Positions 46,301-57,567 of a stretch of DNA of 64,000 nucleotides are shown piece by piece; position 1 is the stretch's first letter; each line of letters opens with the position of its first letter. Source of the stretch: Zopfochytrium polystomum (Eukaryota; Chytridiomycota; Chytridiomycetes; Chytridiales; Chytridiaceae); NCBI GenBank assembly GCA_025765615.1, contig JAIVFJ010000170.1, positions 62,001-126,000 of the forward strand, in the 5' to 3' direction. The notes below the pieces were generated by a model. That model searched no databases. It was not told where the DNA came from and saw only the letters and a list, made by a program, of their open reading frames with translations. Both the position numbers and the translations under genes were made by a program.

Positions 46301-47649
46301 CTCCCCCTTGCATGAGCACCTTTAAAAGCAAAGCTACTTCAAAGAAAGAAACTGAGTGAGAGAATTTAAAATGCCACTGCCCAGGTGAAAAACCCAAACC
46401 AAGTGACCGATCTGGGAAAACTGTAGCAGGGTAAGGAAACGTATTGGGGAAGACACTGCTGAGGAGGGTACTGCAAAAAGGTAGGGAAAACAAAAAGGTG
46501 CCCAAAATAGCAAAATGAAAGAAGGAAAATCTAACCGGTGCCCTACCCAAGGGCCTAACCCACTACTTTACCCTTGCGCACCATTCGTGCCCTCAATGCG
46601 GCGCTGTGCGCTGCATTCTTCTCCTTGTCCTTGGTCCGTTTCTGAAGTGATCTTCACAGCATTTTATCCTAATTGCTTGTACATGCTCAATCAACTTGTT
46701 ATGTTTGGCTGGTCCCTTGCTTGAGTCAACAAGTCCAAGTAGTATTCAGCCTTCGAAAACCATGTCATGCCATGTGGCTTGGTGAGGAGGTCAGCGAGCT
46801 GATCAAAGGAGGGGACATGATCAACCTGCACAAGTCCTTCCTCAACAAGCGACCAGATGAGGTGGTAGCGAAGTTGAATGTGCTTCTGGCATCCCTTCAA
46901 CTGTAGGTGTGTTGCAAGGTGCAGGTACCAAGTCTGACCTGATTGCTTTAGCCTGTACAATCCCTTCTGGAGTAACCAAACCATTCCAGGGGGATTGGTA
47001 CACCAGATGGTGGCGCCATGAAGATGGCAACATCAAGGATTCTGTACAGGTAGGCTGAGGAGATGTCGATCATCTCCATGTCCCAGCCATACAGGGTGCT
47101 GAGGGCAATCATCCATCGGAGAGTGTACCTCAAATTACCAGCAAGTATGTCAGAGTGAAGTCAACACTAGGCTCCTGCGTGAAACCACAAGGAACAAGTC
47201 TTGCGTGAAATCGTTTGATGGTGCTGTTGGGTTTGAACTTCAGCTTGTATACCCGCTTACAACTCACGACGTTCATGTTGCCAGATTGAATGTCGTTGTC
47301 ATCAGAGTCCTCATATGGTCTGCATGCAAGTAACGCATCTGGCACGTCAGGAGCATTCTCAGCAGCAGGTGGGTCACTTGGCATGGCTGGTTCTGCTGCA
47401 TCACTGGGCCTTCTGCCCCTAGTGATGTTAGTGTCCCAGGCTCATGCAGACGCAGAGCCCCATCCCACGTGGCTCTCACCATCCACAGCCACTGGAACCT
47501 CTGCGCTGGACTGAGATGCCATGTCTACAAATCTGCTGGGCCTACCGCCCCTAGCACTGCTATGAGATCCTCTACATCTCTGAAGGCTCATCCCATAGTC
47601 TAGTGGATATGTGGGGAAAGGACAAGTCATCAATGATGTAGAACTCCTG

Positions 47650-48940
47650 GTTCTAAGGGCCAGTACCCTGGTGTTGGTGTTAATACTACTCTTTATGTAT
47701 GCTCTGAAAGCACAGATATATCAATCAATAACTGTCATGAGTCATTGCTGACTCATGAGTGCCATAACAGCCATGGACAAACATACAGAGACAAGTCTCC
47801 ACATGAATGAATCATGGGTGCCATAGGCATGAGATGACTGGGTTAAGCCCTGGAGCGCCCATACAGGACGGAATGGTATCCGACATACCAACTTGATGTG
47901 GAAGATGAGACAGGCTTGACTTGAAGAGGGAAGAACCTGATGATGAAGTTGTGCTCAAAAGAGGGGTGCAATGACAGATTACTGTAAGTAACAAAGAAAG
48001 CTTGGCCAACTCTGCACTAGCCTCTAAGTTCTCATCTCGGTAGACCCAACCCAACTTGGTCTTCACACACTCTTGCTTTGGGAAGGGGGCACTCACACAG
48101 CTTGGCCTACTCTGCACTTGCCTGGGGGAATGCTACCTCTACTTGCTTGGTCTGGGGGCTCTGGCCAAAGAGGACTTCTAATCCACCCTGCTTGGCCTAC
48201 TCTGCACTTGCCAGGGGGATCTCCTACACCAAAAGAGGACTCCATCTTCCCTGCTTGGCCCACTCTGCACTTTGCCAGGGAAGGTCTCCTATCCACCACA
48301 CACATTGTCTTTTGGGGAGGCACTCACCTTACAACACCTGAAAGGAGATATGAGGGACGCAACTAGTCAAACAGGGGCTGCCCAAGGGGGAGTCTTATTG
48401 ATTGTTTTGAGTTGAGAGTTATTATCGAAGAGAAGAAGGGGGAAAGGGGCAGTATTTATGGGGATCAGAGAGAGAAAGAAAGAAGGAGGAAGAAAAAGAG
48501 GAAAAAGACAAAAGATAGTAAACAGGAGAAAATGAAAGAAAAGAACAATTTGTAAGAATGAATCATCTTTCAGCCACACCCCCCTTCACCCAGTGTCTCT
48601 CCTGCCTCATATTTGAGATGGGCTGAAATTGAGGGCTGGGAGGCCACATCAGTGCAGGGACAGAGGCTTGAAAGGTGGGAAAAAGGGAAAATAAGAGAAA
48701 ATGAGTAAAAATAAGAAGAAATAAAGGGTGTGCGCCTTGTGCTTAGGCCCATTCAGCACAAGGAACACCAGATGCTCTTTTGATGCGGGGCATCAGCACT
48801 GAGTTACTTTTGAAAGTAAGAATAAGTATTCAAACATAGGAATAGAGTGGTTGTTTGTGATTGATGGGGGGCCACTATACGTAAAGGTAAAACCAATGAA
48901 CTAGTCAAGGAAGAGCTTTTAAAGAGACCTCAATAGCTCA
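47650..48940. other. Insertion of unknown nature inside the copia remnant
   Basis: About 1.3 kb separates the AT-hook linker from the RT start, where intact copia elements would continue. It includes a palindrome (TGACTCATGAGTGCCA preceded by its near-complement at 47736-47762), a set of tandem repeats (about 48000-48290) and AAAG/GGAAA-rich DNA (48470-48540). No coding motif or clear terminal repeats were found, so it could be a nested non-autonomous element or just expanded DNA. Confidence 0.4.
48000..48290. repeat. Imperfect tandem repeats, four or more copies of a 22-30 bp core
   Basis: The core CTTGGCC(T/C)ACTCTGCACTTGCC is seen starting near 48002 (variant), 48100, 48191 and 48259, each followed by a G-rich GGGGGA/GGGAA segment, with AAAGAGGAC shared between two spacers. 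Period is irregular, about 65-90 bp. Confidence 0.8.
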
Positions 48941-49925
48941 ATGGCCCATGAGATTAGGAATCTCATACTGCTGGAAGGACAGTCTGCCCTGTGCTACAGC
49001 TCCCAGTTGGTTGTTGGTTGGGTTCTTTCTTGGTCGTCCACGTTTCTTCTTTGGTGGTGGTAGGTCAGGGTCAATGCTGGGGGCCACTGCTGTTTCTGGT
49101 TATGGTTCAGGCAATGGCTCTGCAGGTGGAGGTTGTTGTGAAGCTAGTGACGACTTCAGTGGTCGCCCCTGCTTCTTCAACGTTGGCACTGTCTGTGCTT
49201 TGTCGTGCCCCCCCTTCTGCTGCTGCTTCTGCACTTTTTCCTGCAGTGCCTGTTGGAGAATCTGCTCTGTGTGAATGACTGATTGGACTGCCTTTTCACA
49301 TGCTGGGTGACTGAGGTCGGAAAGTGGTGGGAAGTTAACACTGATGCTCTCACTGCCCCCCCCTCACTGTGTGAACCCCAGTAAAAGGAAGGAACTTGTC
49401 TTCAAAGAAGACAATGTCACTGTAGCGCTGGTAGATGACGCACTGCTCTTGGAGCTCCGACAACACCAGAGTGATCATGAAACAGAGCTGAGCTGTACAG
49501 CCCTTGGGGTTGAGTTTCTTGGGTTTCTGTTCCACGTAATACTCAGAGTATGTGTCAGCAGCACAAGCCAGCACCTGTGTCTGCATTGGCAGTGGCTTGC
49601 TCTCCCATGGGTATTGTGAGAACGAGAACTGACAGTCACAATAGGTTCAGGTCTGTCTTGTGCCTCTTACTGCTAAGCAGTCAGTTCCACCTAACACTTC
49701 TGATTCTGCATGTTTTCCTTCCTCAGGCTCTGGATTACATGTCAGTTCAGGATATAGCAGCGTTGCCTCCGACGTGAAAATGGGAAGATCCAACTCCAAT
49801 CGGGAATCCACTGTCAGATGTTCCAATATCGCCACTGCACAACTGCACCTGTTTGAGCAATCACTGACCAGTGAAGGAGTGTTTGTCTTCACCATGGACG
49901 CTTCTTTTTTTGGGGACTGAAGAAC

Positions 49926-51371
49926 TCAGAGATGCAACTGCTTGTCTTGAGTACTCGTTATCACTTCAGACAACCGCTCAATTGATTCTAACAAAAACTC
50001 TTCAGATTAGATTCAAATTCTTTCAAATTCATCCACAAAAACTCACCTCTACATGGATACAGCCCACCAAACAAACCATCCAGGTTGTTCAATGAGGTTA
50101 CAAGACCATTGTTGTCACTGTTGTCCAATGTTGACCAGAGTTTCTCTGCAATTGCTTTCAGGTGGTCTGCCTTGCCAGACTTCCAGAATGCTATTGACAT
50201 TTCTTTTGTCTTGGCGTAGTCGACATTATGGCAGAGAAATGGGGCAGAATCCTCAAGAGATATTCTCTCCAGGGAGTGCTCAGTTGTTGCTTCCAAGCTA
50301 TTCACCTTCTTTGCAGGACGGGCAAGAGAACTTGAACCTCTTCTCGTCCGTTCAATCAGCCCAAGGTCAAACTGTTGAGTGGCTTTCATGGACTTGGGCT
50401 TGACACAGGCAGCAGGAGAAGCTTTTCGTTTCTTTGAGGTAGTTGGTGCTGATCTCTCCGTCTTAGGGGTGTTTTGCTTGAACCACTCTTGAACCCATGG
50501 CACAGCAGATTTACACTATAATGTGGTGAGTACGTTGTGCCTCGCACACATGCACCTTTTCTTCATTTCTCACTCTATCTCTGATTTACAACATTGCCAC
50601 ACTCTCTGCTCCACCTTCCAGCTCACTCTTTCACACACACAAACCTGGACAGCAGTAAGCCTGAGCTGGGTGCACAGTGCTGACTGTTCCACCGGAGCAT
50701 AGTGGCAGTCAGCCAGAGCCTGCTTGAGTACCATCGACTCAGCCTTTGATATGCGCTTGCTTGACACCACCACAGCTGCTGCATTGCCAGTAGGGGAGCT
50801 GGTGTCGCTGATGGTCATTGGCTGAGCTGCAGGGGGCGATGCAGCAGCAAAGAGTTGGACAGGGGTTACTCTCAGGCTGCTGCCTTGCTTGCTGCAGCGG
50901 ATCTGCTGCAGTTTCTGGAGTTGGTGCGGCTGCTGGTGTTAAAAATGTTGCGTTTGGAGCAGCTGATGGCCATAGTATGCTGCTTGTTGTTGCTTAAGTT
51001 GTTGCTGTAGCTCCTCCTGCCACAGCTGTTGTTGTGAGACTGAATATGTTTTCCCTGCAGCGGCCTTGTCAGCCTCTTCAGCCTCGTGCACCTGCTGTGT
51101 CCTCGCAAGTTGCTCACTCCATACCATCTCTACTCCGACAACGCCTCTTGTTGCTTGCAAGGACAGTGATGATGGCAAAGAAGCCGCTTGTGTACATTCA
51201 GATTCCACATACAGCCCGCCTGCTGCTCTGTACAGCAAATTGCTCGTTAATCGCAATCAGTTCTTGTGATTTGGATTGTGGTGGCGGCTGTAGTGACAAT
51301 GAGACAGGCGGTGGTGGTGGTGCAGCAGGCGGCAAAATGGGAATTTCTGGTTCTTTCCCCTTGCACGACAT
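49926..51371 (-). CDS. Divergent homeodomain-like regulator (Gln/Ala-rich)
   Basis: Begins at the ATG at 51371 (MSCKGKEPEIPILPP, Pro-rich), followed by a Gln-rich coil near 51050-50945 (QQQLWQEELQQQLKQQQ). A helical block encoded at about 50775-50645 (SKAESMVLKQALADCHYAPV, then QSALCTQLRLTAVQ) matches helices 1-2 of a homeodomain with its tyrosine-x-proline turn and L..L.LT..Q spacing. An intron follows exactly where many homeobox genes have one, and the next exon gives WVQEWFKQNTPK, which resembles helix 3 (WFxN) but is shifted by one and preceded by a short insertion. A basic KKRK and a C-terminal helical region follow. The last exon ends EFLLESIERLSEVITSTQDK with the stop at 49926. Several joins are uncertain. 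Homeodomain assignment is inference from pattern. Confidence 0.42.
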
Positions 51372-52053
51372 GATTAATTCTGTGATAAGAGAGATAAACA
51401 AGAAAGAGGAAACAAAAAGTTAAAACTGGCATTAATAGTCAAGAGAATGAGAGAGAGGGAGAGTGAGAGGTGTAGCCTCCGTGGTGACGACGTCCGTCGT
51501 CGCCCACCGCTTCAAAGCCGAAGGGAAAACCTGCCGCTCCGCGTCCGCATCGCGCAAACCTCCCACCTGCGTTTGCAGGTGCAGGATCCAGACTCTCAGG
51601 CTCACCATCGCTCCAGGGGAGGGGATAGACGGGTGAGACGGGGGTGGGGGACATCTGCGTGCGAGTGCATTCATCACTCACCTTTTCCTCAGGAAAGGGC
51701 CTCTTGATGAATGGGGAGAAAATCGACTGCCTGGAAGTGGCCATTGATGGGCAATTCCTGGGCCACATTTTGAGCGGGTCAACACACTTGCCAGTGCAGT
51801 TTGACAGGTCGTTGGGACTGGGACGGGCGCTTACTCTGACTCCTTTTTTTTTTTTTTTTTTTTTTTGGTTTGTTTGTGCGGGACGCCACACATTATTCAC
51901 ACCTTCACCAGGCTAAAACCAAAAAAAGGGGCCAGTTCATTTTCCTTTCCCAACTCCGAATCGAATTGTACAAATAGGGGAGGAAAACACAGAAAGGAAA
52001 AGAATAAAAGACTGTGACCGGTAAACAGGAAGTGCGAAGGAGGAGCAAGGAAA

Positions 52054-52088
<35 letters not shown>

Positions 52089-52395
52089 AACACGGAGAAA
52101 ATTGGGACTGAAGAGGCAAGAAACTACCGAAAAGAGGAACATTTAGAAAGGCAAAGTGAAAAAGAACGTCAGGACCGGATACGAGCGGAGGAATTCGTCC
52201 GCAAACAGATACCACTTGCGGCAAGAACCAAAGAAACGCCAATCCTCTCGCGTGATATACTGCCCATATCCAAGCATTCTGCCACTCATCTCGACACACC
52301 CAAAAGACAAACGGATTAGGAGTACCATGACGGTAATATTGACGTGGACCAACGGGAGGAAGACTTTGCAGCAAAGTTATCTGATGAACCAACGG
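51372..52395. other. Intergenic region with long poly-T and poly-A tracts
   Basis: A 24-nt T run (51843-51866) and an A run of about 35 nt (52052-52086) flank a low-complexity stretch. The minus-strand frame 51900-51439 contains a possible exon (MATSRQSIFSPFIKRPFPEE) followed by a GTGAGT donor near 51680, which could be an upstream exon of the homeodomain-like gene, but I cannot join it with confidence. Confidence 0.45.
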
Positions 52396-55333
52396 CTATG
52401 TGCGTCTTGCCACCGCCTCAACAAATTCGGTCATTATACTGTACTCTGCGGACGTCGTCTTTGCCCGCAAAGGCTTCAAACGGGAGGAAAGTGGTGAGTA
52501 GTTCGGAGCGGAGCCAGACAGTGCGCTGACCGAACCGATAGGGTAGCCTTGCGGCGCGCCGACGCTGCCTCCGACGGTCGAAAACTGAGGCAGAGAGGGC
52601 GACGGATTGGCAGCCACTGCGGGCACTGAGGTTCCATGTGACAGTGTCTGCAACGGTGCGACTGACGAAGGTCCTAGCGGAGGTTTCGCCGCCGACGACC
52701 GCATGAGGTTTGTTAGCCCTGAGGACGTGCCCGACGTTGGCAGCGTAATGTTCGGCGACTGCCTACTCTCCAGCTGTCCAAAATCCACAAACGTTCCGGC
52801 GGGTGCAGGGGGAGCAGCAGAGTTTGTCGCCTTGCCGCCGCCTCGGTTCAACGTCATGCGGCCAACGCTGGCCAAAACCAGTGCAGCTTCCGCATCCTCT
52901 AGCGAGTGTGCGGACCCAAGGATTCCAGCGGCAGAACTTGCGTCCGTTGCCCCGCCGTCATCAATCGCGTCGTCAAAAAAACGCGGAGACGGTCGTCCGT
53001 TTGGGTTCGGCGTCAACCTCCCGTCCTCGCTCACGATGGAGTCCGCTCGGTGTCGTCGCCACTGCTGGGGCGGCGCGAGGTGCTGACGAGTATCGATCTG
53101 TCGGAGTGAGTTGGACGCTGTGAAAGCCCCCACGCCGCTGCTGACCTCCATTCGGTCCTCGGAGTTGCCAGCCGAATCAAATCCGAAGGGCCGAAAGTCC
53201 CGGCCGGCAGCGCCGGCGTTGCTGATGGCTCCAGTCGCTGCTGCAGCGGCAGCCGCTACAGCCCCGCTGACTGAAGGGAGTCCGCCTTCTCGCAATCCGC
53301 CTGGCCTTCGCGCAAGGCTGCCATGCTCGCTCGCAAGCGATGCTGAGTACAAAGAGGACGGAAACATAGGAGTCACGGACATCGACCCACCAACCACCCG
53401 TGACGAGGCTGTAGCGGGAGCGCTGGCGGCGACATCGTACACACCACCGCCGGCACCGCTTTCGTTAACACGTGACGAAGCTGCAAGAAGCAACGAAAGA
53501 CTAGAGGTCGAAAAGGTGGAAGCCATCCCCCCATCCACACTGGACTTCGAAAAACTTCCCACATAATAGGAATCTCCATCATCGTCGTCGTCGTCTTGAC
53601 CTTCCTCGTCTGAGTTCACGTAAACACCGCTGTCTGCTCCGACACCGGTGAATGCAACGCTCGACGCTGGTGCCGACGCCGACAGTTGATAAATGTAATT
53701 GGGATACGAGGGCAGAACTGTGCTGGACGTGTCTGCTATGGCGTAGGCCCAATTACCTCCAACTTTTGAGACTGACCTCTGTCGCGACCCAGCTGCCCTT
53801 CGACTAGAGGGCGTTTTCTTGTCTGTGTTGGAAGATTTGCCCGCTCTCGTCTTGCCAAGGGTGGGAACTTCTGCAGGGGCTAGGAGGTTCGCCGCATGCC
53901 GACCACCAGGACCACCCCGCATCGGGTGTTTCGCTCGCGATCTAACAGTTGGTGGATGCTGCTCATGGTCGTCACTTTTCAAAGACTGATCGCTGTCTGG
54001 AGAGGGGCGATCTGCGACCTTGTCCTGCTGCCTACCACGTGAAGACGCACCATCGTGAGGACGTCCAAGATCGTCTCCATCCTGTCTAAACATAAGCTCA
54101 TGATCGTCGTCCTGCTTCGGTCGAAAGTCTTGGTCTTCCTCGCCGTCGTCATCATCGTCATCGTGATCTTCGCCTCCGGCTTGATCGAAGCGATACGGCG
54201 GAAGATGTGCTGAAAACTGCGGGACACCTTCCATGACACGAAATGCTGGGAGCGACTGCGATATGTGCTGATAATTGTCTGCCGGTGGAAGTGATTCGCT
54301 TTTCGAGTCGTCAGACTTTCGTCGACGAGGTGCTGGTGGTCGCTCGTGAACCTTAACAACGTGCGCCTGCAGAAATGAAACTCAGTGTCAGTTTCAGATC
54401 TATATTTGAGAGTTGATCGAAACGGGTCTTACCTTCAGATTGCCTAACTGTGCGAACGTTTTCTCGCACTTGTCGCACTGATGTCGCTTCGTGTTCATGT
54501 GCAACTTTTCATGAGTGCGGAGATTACCCATCTGTGCGAAGGATTTGCCGCAATCCGGAAACGTGCACTGTGGAGATTCGCATGGTCCTAATTAGGACCA
54601 TTGTCGCGGTGCGTTGGAGATAAAACGTACTTTGAAAGGTTTGTCGCCAGAGTGTTTCCGCTCATGCGTCCTCAGATTGCCCTGCTGGTTGAAGCTCTTC
54701 CCGCACACCTGACACACGAATGGCCGCTCTCCAGTATGGCGTCTAGTATGAATCTTAAGGTGTGCAAGCTGTGGTTGGGGAAGTTCAGAGTTAGGGAAGT
54801 TAACACATTCTTCGCCAGCTGCATGGTGGGCGAAAGCCAGACGCTCTTTCTCCCAATTTTCCCTCCTCCTTGGGATTTCGTAATTGTAATTGTATCCAGT
54901 CAACGACCGCATGACCAATAGGTCACGGAGCGCCAACGTAACGCCGCCACATCAACACCCTTGAGAATTGAGAAAGGTGTCCTTATCCCACCTGCACAAA
55001 CGCTGCTCCACAGCCCTCGAATTCACAAATAAAGCGACGGTCTTCAATGCCAACGGTCGACTTCCGACCACCAATCGAGATGGGAAGGGTCGGAATGATT
55101 GTCGAAGGACGGCGGGGAGCTGAAGATTGCGGGACTGCCTGGGAAGGTCCGACAGTTGCTACGCCAGCGCTACCCAAGCCGGTGGGACGCGGCGGCAAAG
55201 CAGCGGAAGCGGAAGCCACTGGTTGCTCGACAGGTGGCAGCGGCGGTGGTGGTGGCTGGAGCAGTGGGGCTGAGGAAGTTGGGACGGTCGGCGCCCCAAC
55301 AATGACTGGCGGGACCACAACTGGCACGTTCAT
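52396..55333 (-). CDS. C2H2 zinc-finger protein with four fingers and long disordered tail
   Basis: Exons 55333-54992, 54768-54631, 54567-54433 and 54366-52396 join in frame (2586 nt, 861 aa) from the ATG at 55333. An upstream exon (ATG at 56152, MEAAATLSAPEAIISLAAQ) may belong to the same gene, across an intron filled with a CTTT microsatellite, but the donor is unclear. The N terminus is Pro/Val-rich. Four C2H2 fingers follow: [14 protein letters not shown]…[43 protein letters not shown] and [19 protein letters not shown], joined by TGERPF-type linkers. The remaining ~640 residues are Asp-rich ([15 protein letters not shown]), Ala/Ser-rich and apparently disordered. It is a probable nuclear DNA-binding regulator. 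The QxGNLRTH helices, repeated three times, suggest similar triplets are read by successive fingers. Confidence 0.85.
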
Positions 55334-55624
55334 CCTCAGGGGAGGGGGGGTGAGGGGGCCAGTTACGAGCGGCGCGCTTGCAAGAAGACGGTGTGAGAGA
55401 GAGAAAGAGAGAGTGAGAGTGAGAGAGAGAAAGAGAGAGAGACGAGGCAGGGAAGGGGGTGAGGGGAAAGGTTTCGAGGATGAATTGCGTGGACGAGGAC
55501 GACAACGACGCCAGCGAGACGGGAACGGTGCAAAAGAAATGCAAAGAAGGTGTGTGTGCCAAGAGAGACAGAGATAGGGACAAACAGACAGATGAGCAGA
55601 CAGACGGACAGACAGACAGACAGA

Positions 55625-55662
55625 CAGGGAGGGAGTGAGGAGAAAAAAAAAAGAAAGAAACA

Positions 55663-55694
<32 letters not shown>

Positions 55695-55785
55695 ATGCAA
55701 GGAAGCAAGAAAGCAAGAAAGAAAGAAAGAAAGAAAGAAAGAAGTAATAAAGCGAGGAAAGAAAGAAAGAAAGGAAAAAGCAAAG
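55625..55785. repeat. (GAAA)n / (CTTT)n microsatellite
   Basis: About 160 bp of GAAA tetranucleotides on the plus strand, next to CAGA repeats (55580-55625). It lies upstream of the zinc-finger coding start, in its 5' UTR or first intron. Confidence 0.9.
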
Positions 55786-56152
55786 AATGGATTGGGAGAA
55801 AAACATCGAAAAATGGGGAAAACCTAAGAAAGAAATGAAAAACATATTGTTCAAAATGGTCCACATTGAACCACTTTTTTCTTTTTTTTTTTTTTTCTCA
55901 GTGGTGCCTTGCGCAAGAGCCGCCTGTGTCGACTGAAACAATCTCGGCCGCTCCAGCAGCTGCTGTTGTCAGTGTTACGGGATCCCCGGATCCGCCTCCC
56001 ATTTTGCCCGTGCCTCGAGTTGCAGAAGCGACCCCCATTTGCAGGACGAGCCGCGCTTCAGCCTCTGGAAGCCGCTGTTTGACGAGCTGAGCCGTTTGCG
56101 CTGCCAGCGAGATAATGGCTTCGGGGGCGGAGAGGGTGGCCGCCGCCTCCAT

Positions 56153-57567
56153 TTGAGTGGTCCTGTCGTTCCCTTTTGCACGCGCCTCAACCCCACGCCG
56201 ACTCCATTCTGACGTTTTCCAGCCCAGCGGCCAATGGCTATCACTGCCTGTTGTCGTCGTCCGTGCAGCCGATAATGACGCGTTTGCTCCCTTTTGGTGG
56301 CCCTTCCGTTGGTCATGGCAATCAGTTTCCGAAACTACCTTCTCAAGGCGTCTCGGAATATCTTGGCAACGAAGCGGATCAAACGAGTTGTTCTTTACGT
56401 AGAGATGAGCTGCCCGAACAGCCGTTCGAAACTAGAAATCTGTTCAATGCGGGTACTACAGTGGAAAGGACATGCAACACCAAAACACCAACTCGTACCA
56501 GAGCCTTCGCGTCCTCTCTCGCAAGACTTTCTCCGTGTTCGTTGTCGTGGTATGCAAGGGTGATCGGGTTGTAATTTACGCTGTGGAGACGGACGAGACA
56601 GCGTCGGGCTTCAATAAATATTCTTGGCCAACGATTACCAACCGAACCTGTTGCTGCCAAGCTTGGTTGCGCTGTGCTTTTTGGTCCAAGTGGATAGTTC
56701 CTTTGCTTCCTGGTCGGCCAATCTTCTCCACCTTGTCTCCTCTATCTCCGCCATCCAATTTCTGGTACAATTTGATAGGCGGTCAACTAAAAAAAAAGGG
56801 GCGAACGGATCGCACCACCGACCGTTTGATCTCGTATCTTTTTGATCTGTTCTCTCTCACGCCAGCGGCCCGAATCTTTTCTTGTTCGGCCACGTTCCTT
56901 GCATATCGCTGCTCGTCTGAGTGGGAGTATGGGAGGGAGGAACACAATCAAACATGGGTCCAAATCACCGGCCAGAACATCAGCCAGAACTGCGGCGGCA
57001 GCGACGGTCTCTGCACGCACCGTTCTGGAAGCCGAGGGACCCGCCAAAGCGAAAGATGTCGTTGCTAAAATTTTTCGAGTTGTTGCCAATACGGCCCACG
57101 TTGCGCGTTGTCGGTATGGCAGCCGGAGAGGCGGGGGCGGCCACGGTCACCCCCGGCCTCGCTACTGCTGACGGTGCTGGTGGGGGTGCTGATGGGGGTG
57201 CTCCCGTCCCTGTTCTTGCTGAAAGAAGAGGTCCGCCAAACGATGAGGGATCTCGCGCCATTTCTTTCGACAATTCCTCTTTGTTTTTGTGTTTGTGTTC
57301 GTTCATGTTACTTTTTTTTTTCTTGCGTTTTCGTTCTGTTCTTTTTTCTTTCACTTTTCCCTTTTCAGCAGTTTATTATGCATTTCTGTCTGTCTGGCTG
57401 TGTGTCCGTCCGCCGTCTGTCTGTCCGTCTGTCCATTGTCTGTCTGTCTGTCTGTCTGCGTGTCTGTCTCGAGTGTTTGCGCCGACGAAAAACCCAGTCG
57501 CCCTCTTTTCCTTCGACCCTCTCCCTCTTCCCCCCACTCAACAAAGCCCCCACCTATAACGCCCACC
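56153..57567. promoter_or_regulatory. Divergent intergenic region between two zinc-finger genes
   Basis: About 1.4 kb separating the minus-strand four-finger gene from the plus-strand two-finger gene. It contains TGTCTG/CTGTCTGTC repeats (57385-57465) and T-rich tracts (57300-57370) immediately upstream of the second gene, as expected for its 5' UTR. Open frames here show no domains. Regulatory function is inferred from position only. Confidence 0.45.

Larger units (their letters stand above)
46301..49590 (-). mobile_element. Decayed Ty1/copia retrotransposon (pol fragments)
   Basis: Minus-strand remnants appear in copia pol order, 5' to 3': an integrase-tail fragment at 49586-49350 (KKLNPKGCTAQ, then YSDIVFFEDKFLPF), a linker with two AT-hook-like motifs at 49280-48950 (KKQGRPLK and KKKRGRPRKN, with an in-frame stop), reverse transcriptase start at 47384-47130 (VVSCKRVYKLKFKPNSTIKR, then FHARLVPCGFTQEPSVDF), the next RT piece at 47133-46948 (GWDMEMIDISSAYLY) and 46984-46691, where an RT motif (LYRLKQSGQTWYLHL) is fused to an RNase H tail (VDHVPSFDQLADLLTKP). 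Frames are broken by stops and shifts, and the RT catalytic YVDD block and most of RNase H are deleted. Gag and protease are not recognised. The element is dead. Confidence 0.85.

Noticed and set aside
48000..48290. CRISPR-like array
   Set aside because: Repeats are imperfect and irregularly spaced, spacers share sequence, and the genome is eukaryotic.
48073..48366. Repeat-peptide open frame (LAWPTLHLPGG-like)
   Set aside because: It is the translation of the tandem DNA repeats, open in more than one frame, with no start or splice support.
57289..57567. N-terminal extension of the zinc-finger gene upstream of 57568
   Set aside because: The extension translates T-rich and TGTCTG repeats into Phe/Cys/Val runs, whereas the ATG at 57568 has a strong CCACCATGG context.
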